A DNA stretch of 64,000 nucleotides from Codonopsis lanceolata (taxonomy: Eukaryota; Streptophyta; Magnoliopsida; Asterales; Campanulaceae), in assembly GCA_013146195.2 (NCBI GenBank), contig CM028377.1, positions 65,631,501 through 65,695,500 on the forward strand. Reading direction: 5' to 3'. The notes below the pieces were generated by a model. The model ran no database searches and was not told the DNA's origin. It worked only from the letters and a program-made list of their open reading frames with translations. The position numbers and the translations under genes were made by a program. This document shows, piece after piece, positions 34,141-44,682 of this stretch; within the stretch, counting starts at the first letter, position 1, and each line of letters starts with the position of its first letter.

Positions 34141-34861
34141 AATAGTGACTGTTCCAAAACCCAACGGAAAAGTTTGGATCTACGTGGACTTCCGTGACCT
34201 CAACAAGGCGTCGCCTAAAGACGACTTCCCTCTACCCAACATTGATATTGCGGTAGACGCTGTGGCTTCTCACAAAATAAGATCCTTTGTGGACAACATG
34301 CTGGGCTACAACCAAATCAAAATGGCAGTAGAGGACCAGGAAAAAACATCATTCACCACCCCCTGGGGAACCTACTGCTACAATGTCATGTCGTTTAGAC
34401 TAAAAAATGGGGCTATATGTCAAAGAGCTGCCACCGCCTTCTTTCGTGACATGATCCATAAAGAGGTCGAAGTGTACGTTGACGACATGATCGTGCATTC
34501 TATCGACGCCAACATTGCTCATATCAAAGACCTTCAAAAATTCTTCAAAAGGTTAAGAAAGCATCAGATGAAGCTTAACCCAACCACATACACATTTGGG
34601 GTTACCAAGGGCAAAGTCCTGGGATTCATGGTGACCGAGCAAGGCATCGAGATTGAGCCAGCCAAAATCAAAGCCATCATAAATATGCCACAGCCAAAAA
34701 CTCCAACGGAAGTCAAAGACTTCCTGGGCCGATTGCAATACATCATCCGTTTCATCAGACAGCTGACCTCCATATGTGAACCCCTATTCAAACTCTTAAA
34801 GAAAAATGCTGATCAAATCTGGGACGAAAAATGCCAACTAGCCTTCGAAAATGGCAGCTAG
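34141..34861 (+). pseudogene. Ogre reverse transcriptase
   Basis: Contains VPKPNGKVWIYVDFRDLNKA, SPKDDFPLPNIDIAVD, FTTPWGTYCYNVMSF and EVYVDDMIVHS, so the YVDD catalytic box is intact, then the thumb and connection (LGFMVTEQGIEIEPAKI, PQPKTPTEVKDFLGRLQYI). This polymerase copies the element RNA. The upstream boundary has lost a short stretch and the frame differs from the preceding segment. Downstream a stop at 34859 breaks it from the RNase H. Confidence 0.9.
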
Positions 34862-35700
34862 TTGCTCCTCATATACATAAACCTCTCCTCTTATATTTAA
34901 CAATCACAGATACGTCAGTAGGGCTATGCTCGCCCAAGATAAAGAAAATTCCTACATCGAAAATGCCATCTACTTCATAAGTAGGAAATTACAAGGAAGC
35001 GAGCTTAATTACTCAGTATTGGAGAAAAGCTGCACCGGTCTAGTCTGGGCAACGCAAAGGCTCAAAACATATCTGCAAGTTCGATCCATCAGACTCATCT
35101 CTAGGATGGATCCTATAAAATACCTCTTCGGCAAGCCATCACTATCCAACGAGTTTGACATTACTTATGTCACACTCAAATCTATCAAAGGCAGCGTGAT
35201 TGCGGACCATTTAGCTAATCTTCCTCTAGAAGCAGAAGATGCAGTTGAGCCCAGCTTCCTAGACGAAGGTGTCCTAGAAATTGCTGATCACGACACCAAG
35301 TGGCAAATGTTCTTTGACGGAGCCGCCAATAAAAGGGGCTTTGGCATAAGAATCTTGTTAATTGATCCAGAAGATTCCCACACTCCACTGGCCATAAGGT
35401 TGGAATTTGAATGCTCAAATAACACAGCTGAATACGAGGCCTGTATTAGCGGTCTAGAAGAAGCCCTCCGAAAAGGAGCCAAAGATCTGGAGGTTTGCGA
35501 TGACTCCGCTCTGATCATAAAACAAATTCGAAGGGAAGTGGAAAACCCAGGATCCCCGGCTGCAGCTCTATTATGCCAAATTGACAGCACTAGCCAGTGA
35601 GTTTAATAATATCTCGTTCCATTACTTGCCACGAGATAGAAATCAATTCGCCGACGCTTTGGCCACTCTAGCATCATTGGTCCAAATTCCCACAGAAACC
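34862..35700 (+). pseudogene. Ogre RNase H and second (archaeal-type) RNase H
   Basis: First RNase H: AIYFISRKLQGSELNYSVLE and LVWATQRLKTYL, then ISRMDPIKYLFGKPSLSNEF, where about ten residues (the GRLARW region) are missing. Second RNase H: WQMFFDGAANKRGFGIRILL, NNTAEYEACISGLEEAL and VCDDSALIIKQI, supplying the D, E and D residues. A duplicated RNase H is a hallmark of Tat/Ogre elements. A frameshift near 35540 moves the end (FHYLPRDRNQFADALATLA) into another frame. Confidence 0.88.
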
Positions 35701-38700
35701 AATGTCTAACCATTCATAGTTGGGAAAAAGGTCACTCCGACCTACGGCTTTAGAATTGATGCTGCTCCTAAAAGAGACAACGAGCTTTGGTATTCCGACA
35801 TCATGAATCTGCTTTAGAAAGGAGTCTATCCGCCGAGTCTAGACAAAAGGGGAAAAGTCTCCCTACGAAGATGGGCATCACAATTTGTAGTCAACGGAGG
35901 CAGCCTGTACAAAAGGCACTACCAGGGCCTAAACTTATTATGTGTCGATCAGGCCAAAGCTGAGCAAATCATGGACCAGCTTCATGGTGGTACATGTGGG
36001 CCACACATGAACGAACATATGCTAGCAAAGAAAGTCATTCGACAGGGGTACTATTGGAGTACGCTAGAAACTGATTGTATCCGGTGGGTACTGTGGGTTC
36101 CCGGGACGTGCGCCCGCGCGACGCGCGCCCTTGGATAGGGGTGCGCATACGTGCAGATGCGGGACACCACTGCTCTCATTCCACCCTCCCTTTTCTAGGG
36201 GAAGACGAAATCAAAAGTGCGAGAGGAGTGCTGTCTAAGATAGCGCGTTGGAATGGGCCTCGGTTGCCTTTAGTGGATTTTTGATCCAATATGGGAACTT
36301 TGGGTTTCCCGCATCAAGTTATCCCTTTTTTAGGGGATACCAAGATATGGGAATGCATCACCCTTTCATTCCCATTTTCCCTTTTTTAGGGGAAAACAGA
36401 AAAGTGCAAAAAAGGATGTTGCGACGCCCCCATTATGGATTTTATAAAAATAGCCTTATGGCCTATTTCGGATCACTATGGATGCTTTGGGTTTCCCACA
36501 TCAAGTTATCCCTTGTTTAGAGGATATCAGGATATGGGAATACATCACCCTTCCATTCCCATTCTCCTTTTTTAGGGGAAAACGGAAAAGTGCAAGGAAG
36601 GAGTGTTGCGAGGCCCCACTGGATCCAAAATGTTTTAGAGTCACCATCTTTATTTTAAGGCAAAATAAAGCAAAACCAAAAAGAAAAGAAAAACCAGAGA
36701 TAGAAAACGGGTTCGGAGGCTAAGTTACGAGTTGGGAAGGTGTTAGGCACCCAACTCGCCCTTTCGGTCTCAAAAGTGGTTTTTGGTTAAAGTATGCTTA
36801 TTGTTATATTTATTTAGCAAATAAATAAAGCATTAAAAGACAGGAAAATAAAAACAAATACATCCGTGGCTACATTATTTACGGACTTGCAACCATTTAT
36901 TTACAATAATTACAAATATATTTAAAAATATTTGGCCATTATAATGGCTCTTTTACATAATATTTTCTAATCTAATCCGGGCAGCACAACGGCTTATATT
37001 AGCTACATTGGGCCGGATTTAAAAAGTAACTTTATAAAAAAAATAGTGCCCTTAAAGGCTATTACCTTTTCGAGCGCAGTGTGCTCGCTATGTCCTTCAG
37101 GGAGAGGGAGTCTTTGTTGTTGTTGTTGTTGTGACTTGGGCATAATGACTGCTTATTTCTGGTGTTTTTGGCTCGCTCACTCGGGCAGAATGACGGCTTA
37201 TTTATGGTGGTTTTGGCTCACTCACTCGGGCAGAATGACGGCTTAGTTTTGGTGGTTTTGGCCTATTTAGTTGGGCGGAATAACAACTTATTTTGGGTGA
37301 TTTCAGCCTATTTACTCGGGCAGAGTAACGGCTTACTTTATGGTTTTTGGGCCGGGGAACAAAGGTGGATACCTAACTAAAGGGCTAGGGATCACTTTAA
37401 CTGGTTGGATTTGTGTTTAGAGGAGTTTTGACAGGGTTTTAAGGCTTTGGGTGGATCACTCACTATCTCACTTCGCTCTTTGTTCTTTCAGCGTAACGAG
37501 AAGGCGGAAAGCTTTGCGGAAGAAAAATGGTGTCTGAAGGTCTACCCCGAAGCGTTTATTTATAGCCTGGGATGAGGACTCATCGGGAAATAAATTTTCT
37601 TCCTTCATGCTTCACAGTATTGCACAGACCGCGGCAAATGTGATACATTACGACAAGCGTAGTAGCTGCAGAAGTGCTTGTAGACTACTCCTAGCGCCAC
37701 CCATGCTAACTCTGGGCGCCACTCCCACACATCATGTGGGTGGCGCCACTCTAGGCATATTTCTTTAAATTTGACACTTTAACCCCTACACTTCACTGTT
37801 TTACGCATCCTGCTTTGTCCTTTTGCATTTTCAACCTTATAACTTGACATTCGTTAATGTTTTAACAGGTCTTGATATTTTATGTCATGTTACATACCAG
37901 GGTTACAAAATTGGGGTGTCTACAGGTACGCCACTGCGACAAATGTCAGCGCTTCGCAAATCTACAACATGTTCCCCCGCATATCTTATATAACTCCACA
38001 GCCCCCTGGCCCTTCTCAACTTGGGGAATTAATGTCATAGGTCAAATCCATTCGAAGGGATCTAATGGCTATGAATATGTCTTGGTAGCCATCGACTACT
38101 TCACAAAGTGGGTGGAAGCCTCTTCCTACAAAATACTGAATGCTCGAAAGGTGTCCAAATTCATCAGGACCAATATCATATACCGATACGGGGTACCTTT
38201 CGAAATCATCTCTGACAATGGCACACACTTCGAAGGGGACGTGAATCGTCTACTCGACCAATTCAAAATTCAAAGGCATAAATCCTCCCATACCGATCAC
38301 AAGAAAATGGTGCTGTTGAAGCAGCCAACAAAACACTAGAAAATATCATCAGAAAAATGGCTGACACGGGGAGAGACTGGTAAGAAAAATTGCCGCTAGC
38401 CCTCTGGGGCTATCACACTTCAGTTCGTACACCCACTGGGGCTACCCCCTATTCTTTGGTATACGACATGGAGGCAGTACTGCCCATTGAAGTTGAGATC
38501 CCATCATTAAGAATAATGATGGAATCAGACCTATCTGAAGTTGATTGGGTCAAGCAGCGCTACGAAGAACTAGCTATGATCGACAAACGACGACTGCTAG
38601 CCCTGGAACACACTCGGGCATATCAAAAGTGAATAGCTCGAGCATTCAACAAGAAAATTAAAGGTTGTGATAGCCAAGTTGGAGACCTGGTACTTCACGA

Positions 38701-38870
38701 AAAACCACCCCAGCTATGTTGATACTAGGGGAAAATGGAGGTCTCCCTGGATGGGGCCGTATATTGTCAAACAGATCCGGTCAGGAGGTGCAGTACTCCT
38801 CACAAATCAAGATGGGGAAGACCTTGTTCATCCCTTCAACCTCGATAAGCTTAAAAGGTACTATGCGTGA
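35701..38870 (+). pseudogene. Ogre integrase, interrupted by a solo LTR
   Basis: Before the insertion: the zinc-binding HH part (HGGTCGPHMNEHMLAKK) up to DCIRWV at 36091. After it: RHCDKCQRFANL supplies the CC pair, and the core follows with VAIDYFTKWVE, ISDNGTHFEG and AVEAANKTLE carrying the catalytic D, D and E. The C-terminal region ends FNLDKLKRYYA at 38870. Removing 36092-37924 plus one GGTAC restores the reading across the junction. Independent breaks exist near 38300, 38382 (TAA), 38630 and 38700. Confidence 0.9.
36092..37924 (-). repeat. Solo LTR of an Ogre-type element, inverted
   Basis: 1833 bp, TGTGGGTTCCCGGG at the left and GGGGTGTCTACA at the right, i.e. an LTR read on the minus strand. 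Perfect target duplication GGTAC at 36087-36091 and 37925-37929. Its end (GGGAACCCACA on the minus strand) is like the LTR at 58475-60172 rather than the host element, so it belongs to that subfamily. Internal sequence was lost by LTR recombination. Confidence 0.93.
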
Positions 38871-38906
38871 GCCGAAAAATATATCTTGCAATTGCTTCCC
38901 TCTCCA

Positions 38907-39050
38907 GCTCGCTAGGTTGAAAACCCGAAAGGGCAGCCTAGGCAAAAGTTAGGGCACAAAAAAAAACAACAAAAGAAGAAATAAGGGCTCGCTAGGTCGA
39001 AAACCCAAAAGGGTGACCTAGGCAAAAGTTGGAGCATAAAAAATAAGAAG
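38907..39050 (+). repeat. Two 80-bp repeats after pol
   Basis: GCTCGCTAGGTTGAAAACCC and GCTCGCTAGGTCGAAAACCC begin at 38907 and 38987, each followed by a similar CCTAGGCAAAAGTT block and an A-rich stretch. A short tandem duplication in the Ogre 3' region. Confidence 0.75.
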
Positions 39051-39347
39051 AGAAAATGAGAGGGAATCCAATTTCCAGATCCTCAGCATCTGACCTCTGG
39101 CCTGCTAAAGTCTTATGCATATGCAGAGTCTTGACTGACTAAAGAGAAAAACCCCGACAGAGCTCGCATAAAACATCAAAATATAACATAACACAGTCCA
39201 TAAGGTGCAACTTAGGAATAAGTGTCTAAGACATTTAAGATTAGCATTTATTCCTGTACATTTGTCTATATATATACTACCTGCTACCTATATCCCCTAT
39301 TTCCCCCCAGCTATCTTTTTATTACAGCTTAACCTCGAAACGGTCCA

Positions 39348-40039
39348 TCAACATCTGCGACGTCCGCCCAGCCGTGACCATATACTTCTGTGAGGCACAG
39401 AAGAAGCTCCAGTCTCACCAAACGCAAAGGCATCTAGGCTAAATAAGGTTTCAGACAAAATCACCGGGATGATATTTACTTGGCGATCTCGAGCCTGCAT
39501 CATAAGGTCCACGATATGCACATCTATAAATCTGGGTCGACCCACCAGAAGGGACTGTCCCATAAGGCAAAGAAAAAGAGCAGCTAGCCGACACCGCAAA
39601 TAAACTGGGTCATCTTCCCTGTACTCAGTATAAGCACCGGGAAGCACAACCAAATTAAAGTTCACTCCATTGTAAAAACCCGAAGTAGCCTCGCGAGTTG
39701 TGCCAAACAATTCTCATATTGCCATGAAAGGACACCTTCGCGTAGAAGGCACAACAATGGGTCCAGCGGCAGGCATCCCCACCATAGCGCAAAATTCCTC
39801 GAAGGTGGGACACATCTTGTTCAGGCAAAAATTAAAAAGGTGGCTCTGTGCCGCCAGAACCTGGAAGCTCCCCTCAGCATGTCCCAGTTAATGCGAAGGG
39901 TTCGCCATGACAACATGCACTAGTACCCGTAGATGTGTTCAAACCACTCTCGCTCATTTGCCCGCAAAGAAAATACCAAAAAATCCAGAGCATTCTCATA
40001 AACCTCTATCTCCAAAGCGGTGTGGAAAGGAGCAGCCAT
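39348..40039 (-). pseudogene. Antisense ORF A in the Ogre 3' region, uncharacterised
   Basis: Minus-strand ATG at 40039 opens MAAPFHTALEIEVYENALDF and EREWFEHIYGY, hits a TAG near 39922, then reads CMLSWRTLRINWDML. After a frameshift it continues KMCPTFEEFCAMVGMPAAG, another TAG near 39720, and ELFGTTREATSGFYN, YREDDPVYLRCRLAALFLCL and VILSETLFSLDAF. The layout resembles plant retrotransposon-associated proteins of unknown function (DUF7745-like), an assignment I hold loosely. It has its own TATA box upstream on the minus strand. Function unknown; antisense ORFs between pol and 3' LTR are known from Tat elements. Confidence 0.55.
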
Positions 40040-40164
40040 CTCTGGATAAAAACAAAAATTATATCTGATAAAAGGAAACGGAGATTGTGCAAAAAGAGAA
40101 CTCAAAAGACTTAAGCGAAGAAGAAAGCAGGCGAATGATGAAAATGTACGCTGCCTCGGATCTC

Positions 40165-40300
40165 TTTTTATACTAAAAGCGAAGAAAGCAGGCCAGTGCG
40201 CATAGTGCATGGCGATGGCGAAGCAGGCTGCCTGAGAAGAAGTCACAGGCACCACCCATTCACTCACAGTGCGGCGCCCACTTCCATTATGGGTGGCGCC
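40165..40300 (-). promoter_or_regulatory. Candidate promoter of antisense ORF A with LTR-type palindrome
   Basis: TATAAAAAGAG (minus strand, 40172 downward) lies about 125 bp upstream of the ORF A start. Further upstream at 40249-40300 is a palindrome (GGCACCACCC to GGGTGGCGCC) that matches the U3 palindrome of the LTRs (e.g. 47463-47517), including the inner GCGGCGCCCACTTC. That inner piece is in plus orientation, like the LTRs. Confidence 0.5.
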
Positions 40301-40837
40301 GAGCCCCACCTTGTTCCACGATCTTTGCTGGTATCACGGTTTGAGACCCGATCGCTCCACTGCCAACACTGTTTGATCACGGGAAATGGAAGAAAATGCA
40401 GAAGATAGGCGTAGCCTCGTCTGCCGAATTGAAATATCAAACACAGGAAGAGGCGGATGCCTTTTCTTCCCCACAGAGTGCCAGAAAATCCCGATTAAAA
40501 TCTGAAGGTGTATCCCTATAAAATTCCATCCATAATTACAGCATGCCGTTACCCCTAAATAATGGTTTAGATTTCTTTTATTCTTAGAATAATTGAGTCT
40601 GCACTTTTAATTCATGCATCATATAAAATAATATTGCATTGCATTTAGAAATATGTACAAAGTCTGGTAAAGAAAGAAAAAAGAGAGAAAGCTAATAAAT
40701 GCAGGTAAACGGAGCTAATGGAGCGAGAAGAACTGCTCCTGCCAAGGTTGCCACCCATGACTCGAGGGTTGGATCCGCCAATCCTGTACTCCCGTCCCCT
40801 CGTCCGAGCGCGACTTGATCTACCAGCTGCACTATAA

Positions 40838-40839
40838 TC

Positions 40840-40871
<32 letters not shown>

Positions 40872-40874
40872 CAT
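40838..40874. repeat. ATC trinucleotide repeat (Asp codons of the antisense gene)
   Basis: ATCATC repeats encode the poly-Asp run in exon 4 of the antisense PMD gene when read on the minus strand. Confidence 0.8.
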
Positions 40875-42632
40875 CCCGACGCCTAGTCTGCCTCACAGCA
40901 TCATTCCCCCGGCAGGAAAAATCATCCATCAGCCGCTGATACAATTTATTGATGCTGAAGAAGCCCCTCAACAGCCTCTTGTACGATGATACATTGACCT
41001 GGGAAAAGGTGTTGAGACAGCAAAAGAAAATATGTCAGTCTCCAAACAAAAATGATGATGAAATGAGGCAAGCATAAAAAAAAGAGAGACAAGAAAAATA
41101 TTTACCACACGGGCTTGCTCCGGAACATGATACTCCTCAAGGATGTCTACATCGGGTAAAACTTCTTCCACAAGTCTTCCGTCACGATGATCCCAGAAGG
41201 TGGAGAAAGCCTCGGCAGGCGCAAAAAATTCTAAATGCACGCCAGGAGCTGGGCAAGAAGGCCTCGGCCTATCAGAGACGTCAGATGCACGCCTGGCTAC
41301 TGTGGGGGCAGGATGGAGCAATGTCCTCAAGAACTCTTCATATGCCATGACTGGATAATTGCTCTGAGGCAAAACATATCTCGATAGGTACAGATACATG
41401 TTCGGCAAAAAGTCCGGGACAATCACCCAAGAAGGAGGTGCAGGGGGTGTAAATGGAAATGTCGGAAGCATAGAATGCTGGCGGTTGACCCGTTCGCCCA
41501 TATACACCGAATCAACCATAAAGGACACCATTAGTATCTGGCATCGGCTCATCTCCAGAGAAACCATATAAGGCCCCACTAGACCCCTCCAGGGGAATAA
41601 ATGCACGGTGCCCAGGCTCGAGCTGGCTATCCTATCTCGCATCATCACCTTATCCAAGCAGTGGCCATCCTGATCCTTCCTTACTCAGTTGGCATTCACC
41701 AATTCAACCAAGAAAAGTGGCTCGTGAATACGATGGCGCAATGGACCTGAGGTAAAATGAAAAACCGAGTAGGTCCAGACATGCAAAAAGAAAAAAAAAA
41801 AAAAGAGAATCAGCAAAAAAAAAAGATGCTGACAAAAAAAAAAGAGCAAAAAAAAAAGCAGGAAAAAAAGGAAGGATACCTCCCAAGCCGGAGCAAAACC
41901 ATTAAAAGTCGACGAATCATTGCGGCTTGCCCTATCCATGGAAACATAAAGCTCGGCCAGGCCTGCCTGCCCCCAGTTATAATCAATAACATGGTCCAAC
42001 CGTCCAAGTCCCGTAGACATCCCAGGAGGGAAACCCTCAAAGAGGTGGAAGAATTGGCAAAAAGTGACATCCCCAGAAAAAAGAACAAGAACGCTCTGGC
42101 AACGCGAGCTACGACCTCGCTATCATTTGCATCAACTTGCCCGGTGTTTGCCAGAAGCCAGATCTTGACACTGCCAATAAAGATCTCATCTACAGATTTA
42201 TATTCGGGCTCGAAACCTAGGAGATCCTTCACTACCTCGGGATGGTGACGAAGAGTATAATCCGGCTCCAAAGTCCGGCCAATGCTGGTAGGGATACTCG
42301 TGATGGCAGCAAAATCACACGGGGTCAAAGTAGCCTCCCCCAGCTGAAATGAAAAGTGTGGGTGGTGTCCCACCTAGTAGTCCCGCAAAACATCAAAAAT
42401 GGGTAAATAACTGCGGAAGGGACAATGAGCCCGCAGGAACTCACTAAAGCCAGAAGACTCCACCAAAACTCGTGCCGACAAGGGCATTAAGTTATAAATG
42501 TTTAAAACTTGCAGAATCTGGCAACTTCAAGGTCTGCGGTCAAGCGGCATCTCAGCATCAAGAAAAAAAGGAGGAGGTAAAATTCCAATCTTTTAAGCCT
42601 CCTATGCATGTTATTAAAATATGTCATATTTC

Positions 42633-42637
<5 letters not shown>

Positions 42638-42682
<45 letters not shown>
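42638..42682. repeat. (GA)n microsatellite
   Basis: About 22 GA units, lying in the first intron of the antisense PMD gene model. Confidence 0.9.
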
Positions 42683-42686
<4 letters not shown>

Positions 42687-42699
42687 TATACTATGTGTT

Positions 42700-43580
42700 G
42701 CATGCAAAATTAAATATTACATCTTGCATACTAAAAAAAAAAGATCATGTTGCATATATCGCATTTTTGTAAAAAAAAAATCATCATAAAATATTTACAT
42801 TTTGTATAATACATCAAAAGAGAAAATGTTTTGCATTCAAAAAAGATAAAATGTTGCATTCTTGCATGCGTAAAAATAAATAAATGTTGCATTCCTGCAT
42901 TCAAAAAAAGAAAGAAACAATTGCATCTTTGCATTAAAAAAATAATATAATAAAAATAATGCATCTTTGCATTCAGAAAAAACATGTGCTATACTCTTGC
43001 ATTCGAAAAATAATTTTGCATTTTTGCAATTAGAAAAAAAAGGGAAAAATGTGTTTCGCATTCAAAAATAAATACATGTTGCATTTTTGCACACATTGAA
43101 AAAAATAATATCCATGCAACATTTTATCAAACATCTAAAGTTTTCCTACGACGCATTTGCATTCCCTTGCATGAATCTAATAAAAATGATATATGCATGC
43201 ATTAGCAAGTCATCATTTATATTCATTTTTCAAATAATTGCATTTTAGCATTCACTTAAATAAAAATGTTGCAAATATTGAAAAGAAATTATCTCTATTG
43301 CATTTGCATACATCTCTACAGCATGTGCATTCATAAAAATATATATTATTGCATAAAGTACTATTGCTACATTTTGCATGCATCCATCCAAAAATGTGTC
43401 TGAAAATATATCCAAAAAAAACATCACGTGTCCGAAAAGTCTATCGCATGAGCACGCGCCATAAAAAATATCTTTGCAATACAAACATGCATCATGTAGT
43501 CAAATTACATCAGTAGCATGAAATGTGCATCGCAGAGTCAAATAGTACATAATTATTCAAGTATGCATCGCAAAAATAAA
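42700..43580. repeat. Degenerate TTGCATTC/A-run repeat array
   Basis: TTGCATTC, TTTGCATT or TTGCATGC followed by runs of A recurs more than 20 times with 20-50 bp spacing. The array lies in the long first intron of the antisense gene model. No coding sequence. Confidence 0.7.
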
Positions 43581-44259
43581 TAACATGAATTTCCTATTTT
43601 TGCTATGAATAAATTACCAAATTGCATCATTTTAGCACATAAATTGCATGTATAAGCATCAAAATCAAGAGGATGCATACTTGAAGAATCCAAAACAGCA
43701 AAGAAACTCAGCAGATATGAGAAATCGACCAAATGGGTTTGTGAAAAAGAGACTTACAACGGGAATCGGAAGATTAGACACGTGTGTATTTCGATCACGA
43801 AGGATGTTGCCCCAGTCGTCCTTCGAGAAGAGATACCTGACGTGATTTCAAACCAAGGGAGGAAGTTCCTTTCTTTCCTCGCCCGAATCTGGATACATCG
43901 GTGCCTTTCCCTTTCGAAATCTTGAGGAAGATGTCATCTATTAAGCAAAACAAACAATTTGGCGAAAGAAAATCGAGAAAATGAGAAGAAATGAAAGAAA
44001 AATGAGCTCGACAACAATGGTAGAAGCAAAAATGTCGAAGAAGAAGAAATAAAGTGAAGCTGCTGCTTCTGCTCACTCTCTGCCGACACTTATGAAGAAG
44101 AAATTGGGAAGTTTCACTTCCCCCCCCTTCCAAAGTTCAAAGTTCAACACTTAAATCCTCAAAATTTTCAAGTTGCAAAATGGCCCTGAAAGCTTAACAG
44201 AAAAGTGACGACCATCCATTAGAAATCCAAAGAAGGCTCACATCCCTAGCAGGCCAGCT

Positions 44260-44682
44260 ACAAGAAGATCAGAAAAGAAGAAAAAGTAGCAACAACAAAA
44301 GAAAAAGTAGCAGCGACAAAAGTAAAATCCTCAGCAAGAACAAAAAAAAAGAGAAAAAAGAAATACGAAGAAAAAAAATGCAAAGAAAGAAAGAAAAAAA
44401 AGCAGCAAGAAAGAAAAAAAATGCAAAGAAAAAAAATGCAAAGAAAGAAAGAAAGAAAAAGAAATGAAGAGAAAAAAGCAACAAAAGCAAAAAAAAGCGC
44501 AGCAGCAAGAAAGAAAAAAAAATGCAACAAAAGAAAAGAAGATCTCCAGCAAAAAAAGAAAATCTCCGGTAAGAAATCAAAAGCAGAAGCAACAAAGGCA
44601 GTAAAGGCAGCGGAAAGAAAGCAGCAGAAGCAGCAAAAGCGGCTAAGGCAGCAAAAGCGAAAGCAAAATCAGCAAATGCAGT
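44260..44682 (+). repeat. Purine-rich low-complexity tract
   Basis: About 400 bp of AAGAAAG, AAAAAAG and GCAGCAA words, almost free of T. Long open frames on either strand here (Lys- or Phe-rich) are a by-product of composition. Confidence 0.8.

Larger units (their letters stand above)
40645..43937 (-). pseudogene. Antisense spliced gene with plant mobile domain (PMD), broken
   Basis: Proposed exons on the minus strand: 43937-43758, 42517-41880, 41746-41106 and 40998-40645, joined by GT-AG introns of 1240, 133 and 107 nt. The first donor is GTAAGT. Exon 1 has YLFSKDDWGNILRDRNTHVS. Exon 2 has ARVLVESSGFSEFLRAHCPF, HHPHFSFQLGEATLTPCDFA and DYNWGQAGLAELYVSMDRAS, the layout of the aminotransferase-like plant mobile domain. 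Exon 4 ends with an Asp-rich run. Breaks: TGA in exon 1 (near 43850), TAG in exon 2 (near 42374), a frameshift near 42000, and a phase mismatch at the exon 2/3 join. PMD genes occur both as host silencing factors (MAIN/MAIL) and inside transposons; this is the latter. A poly(A) signal AATAAA lies at 40582-40577. Confidence 0.65.
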
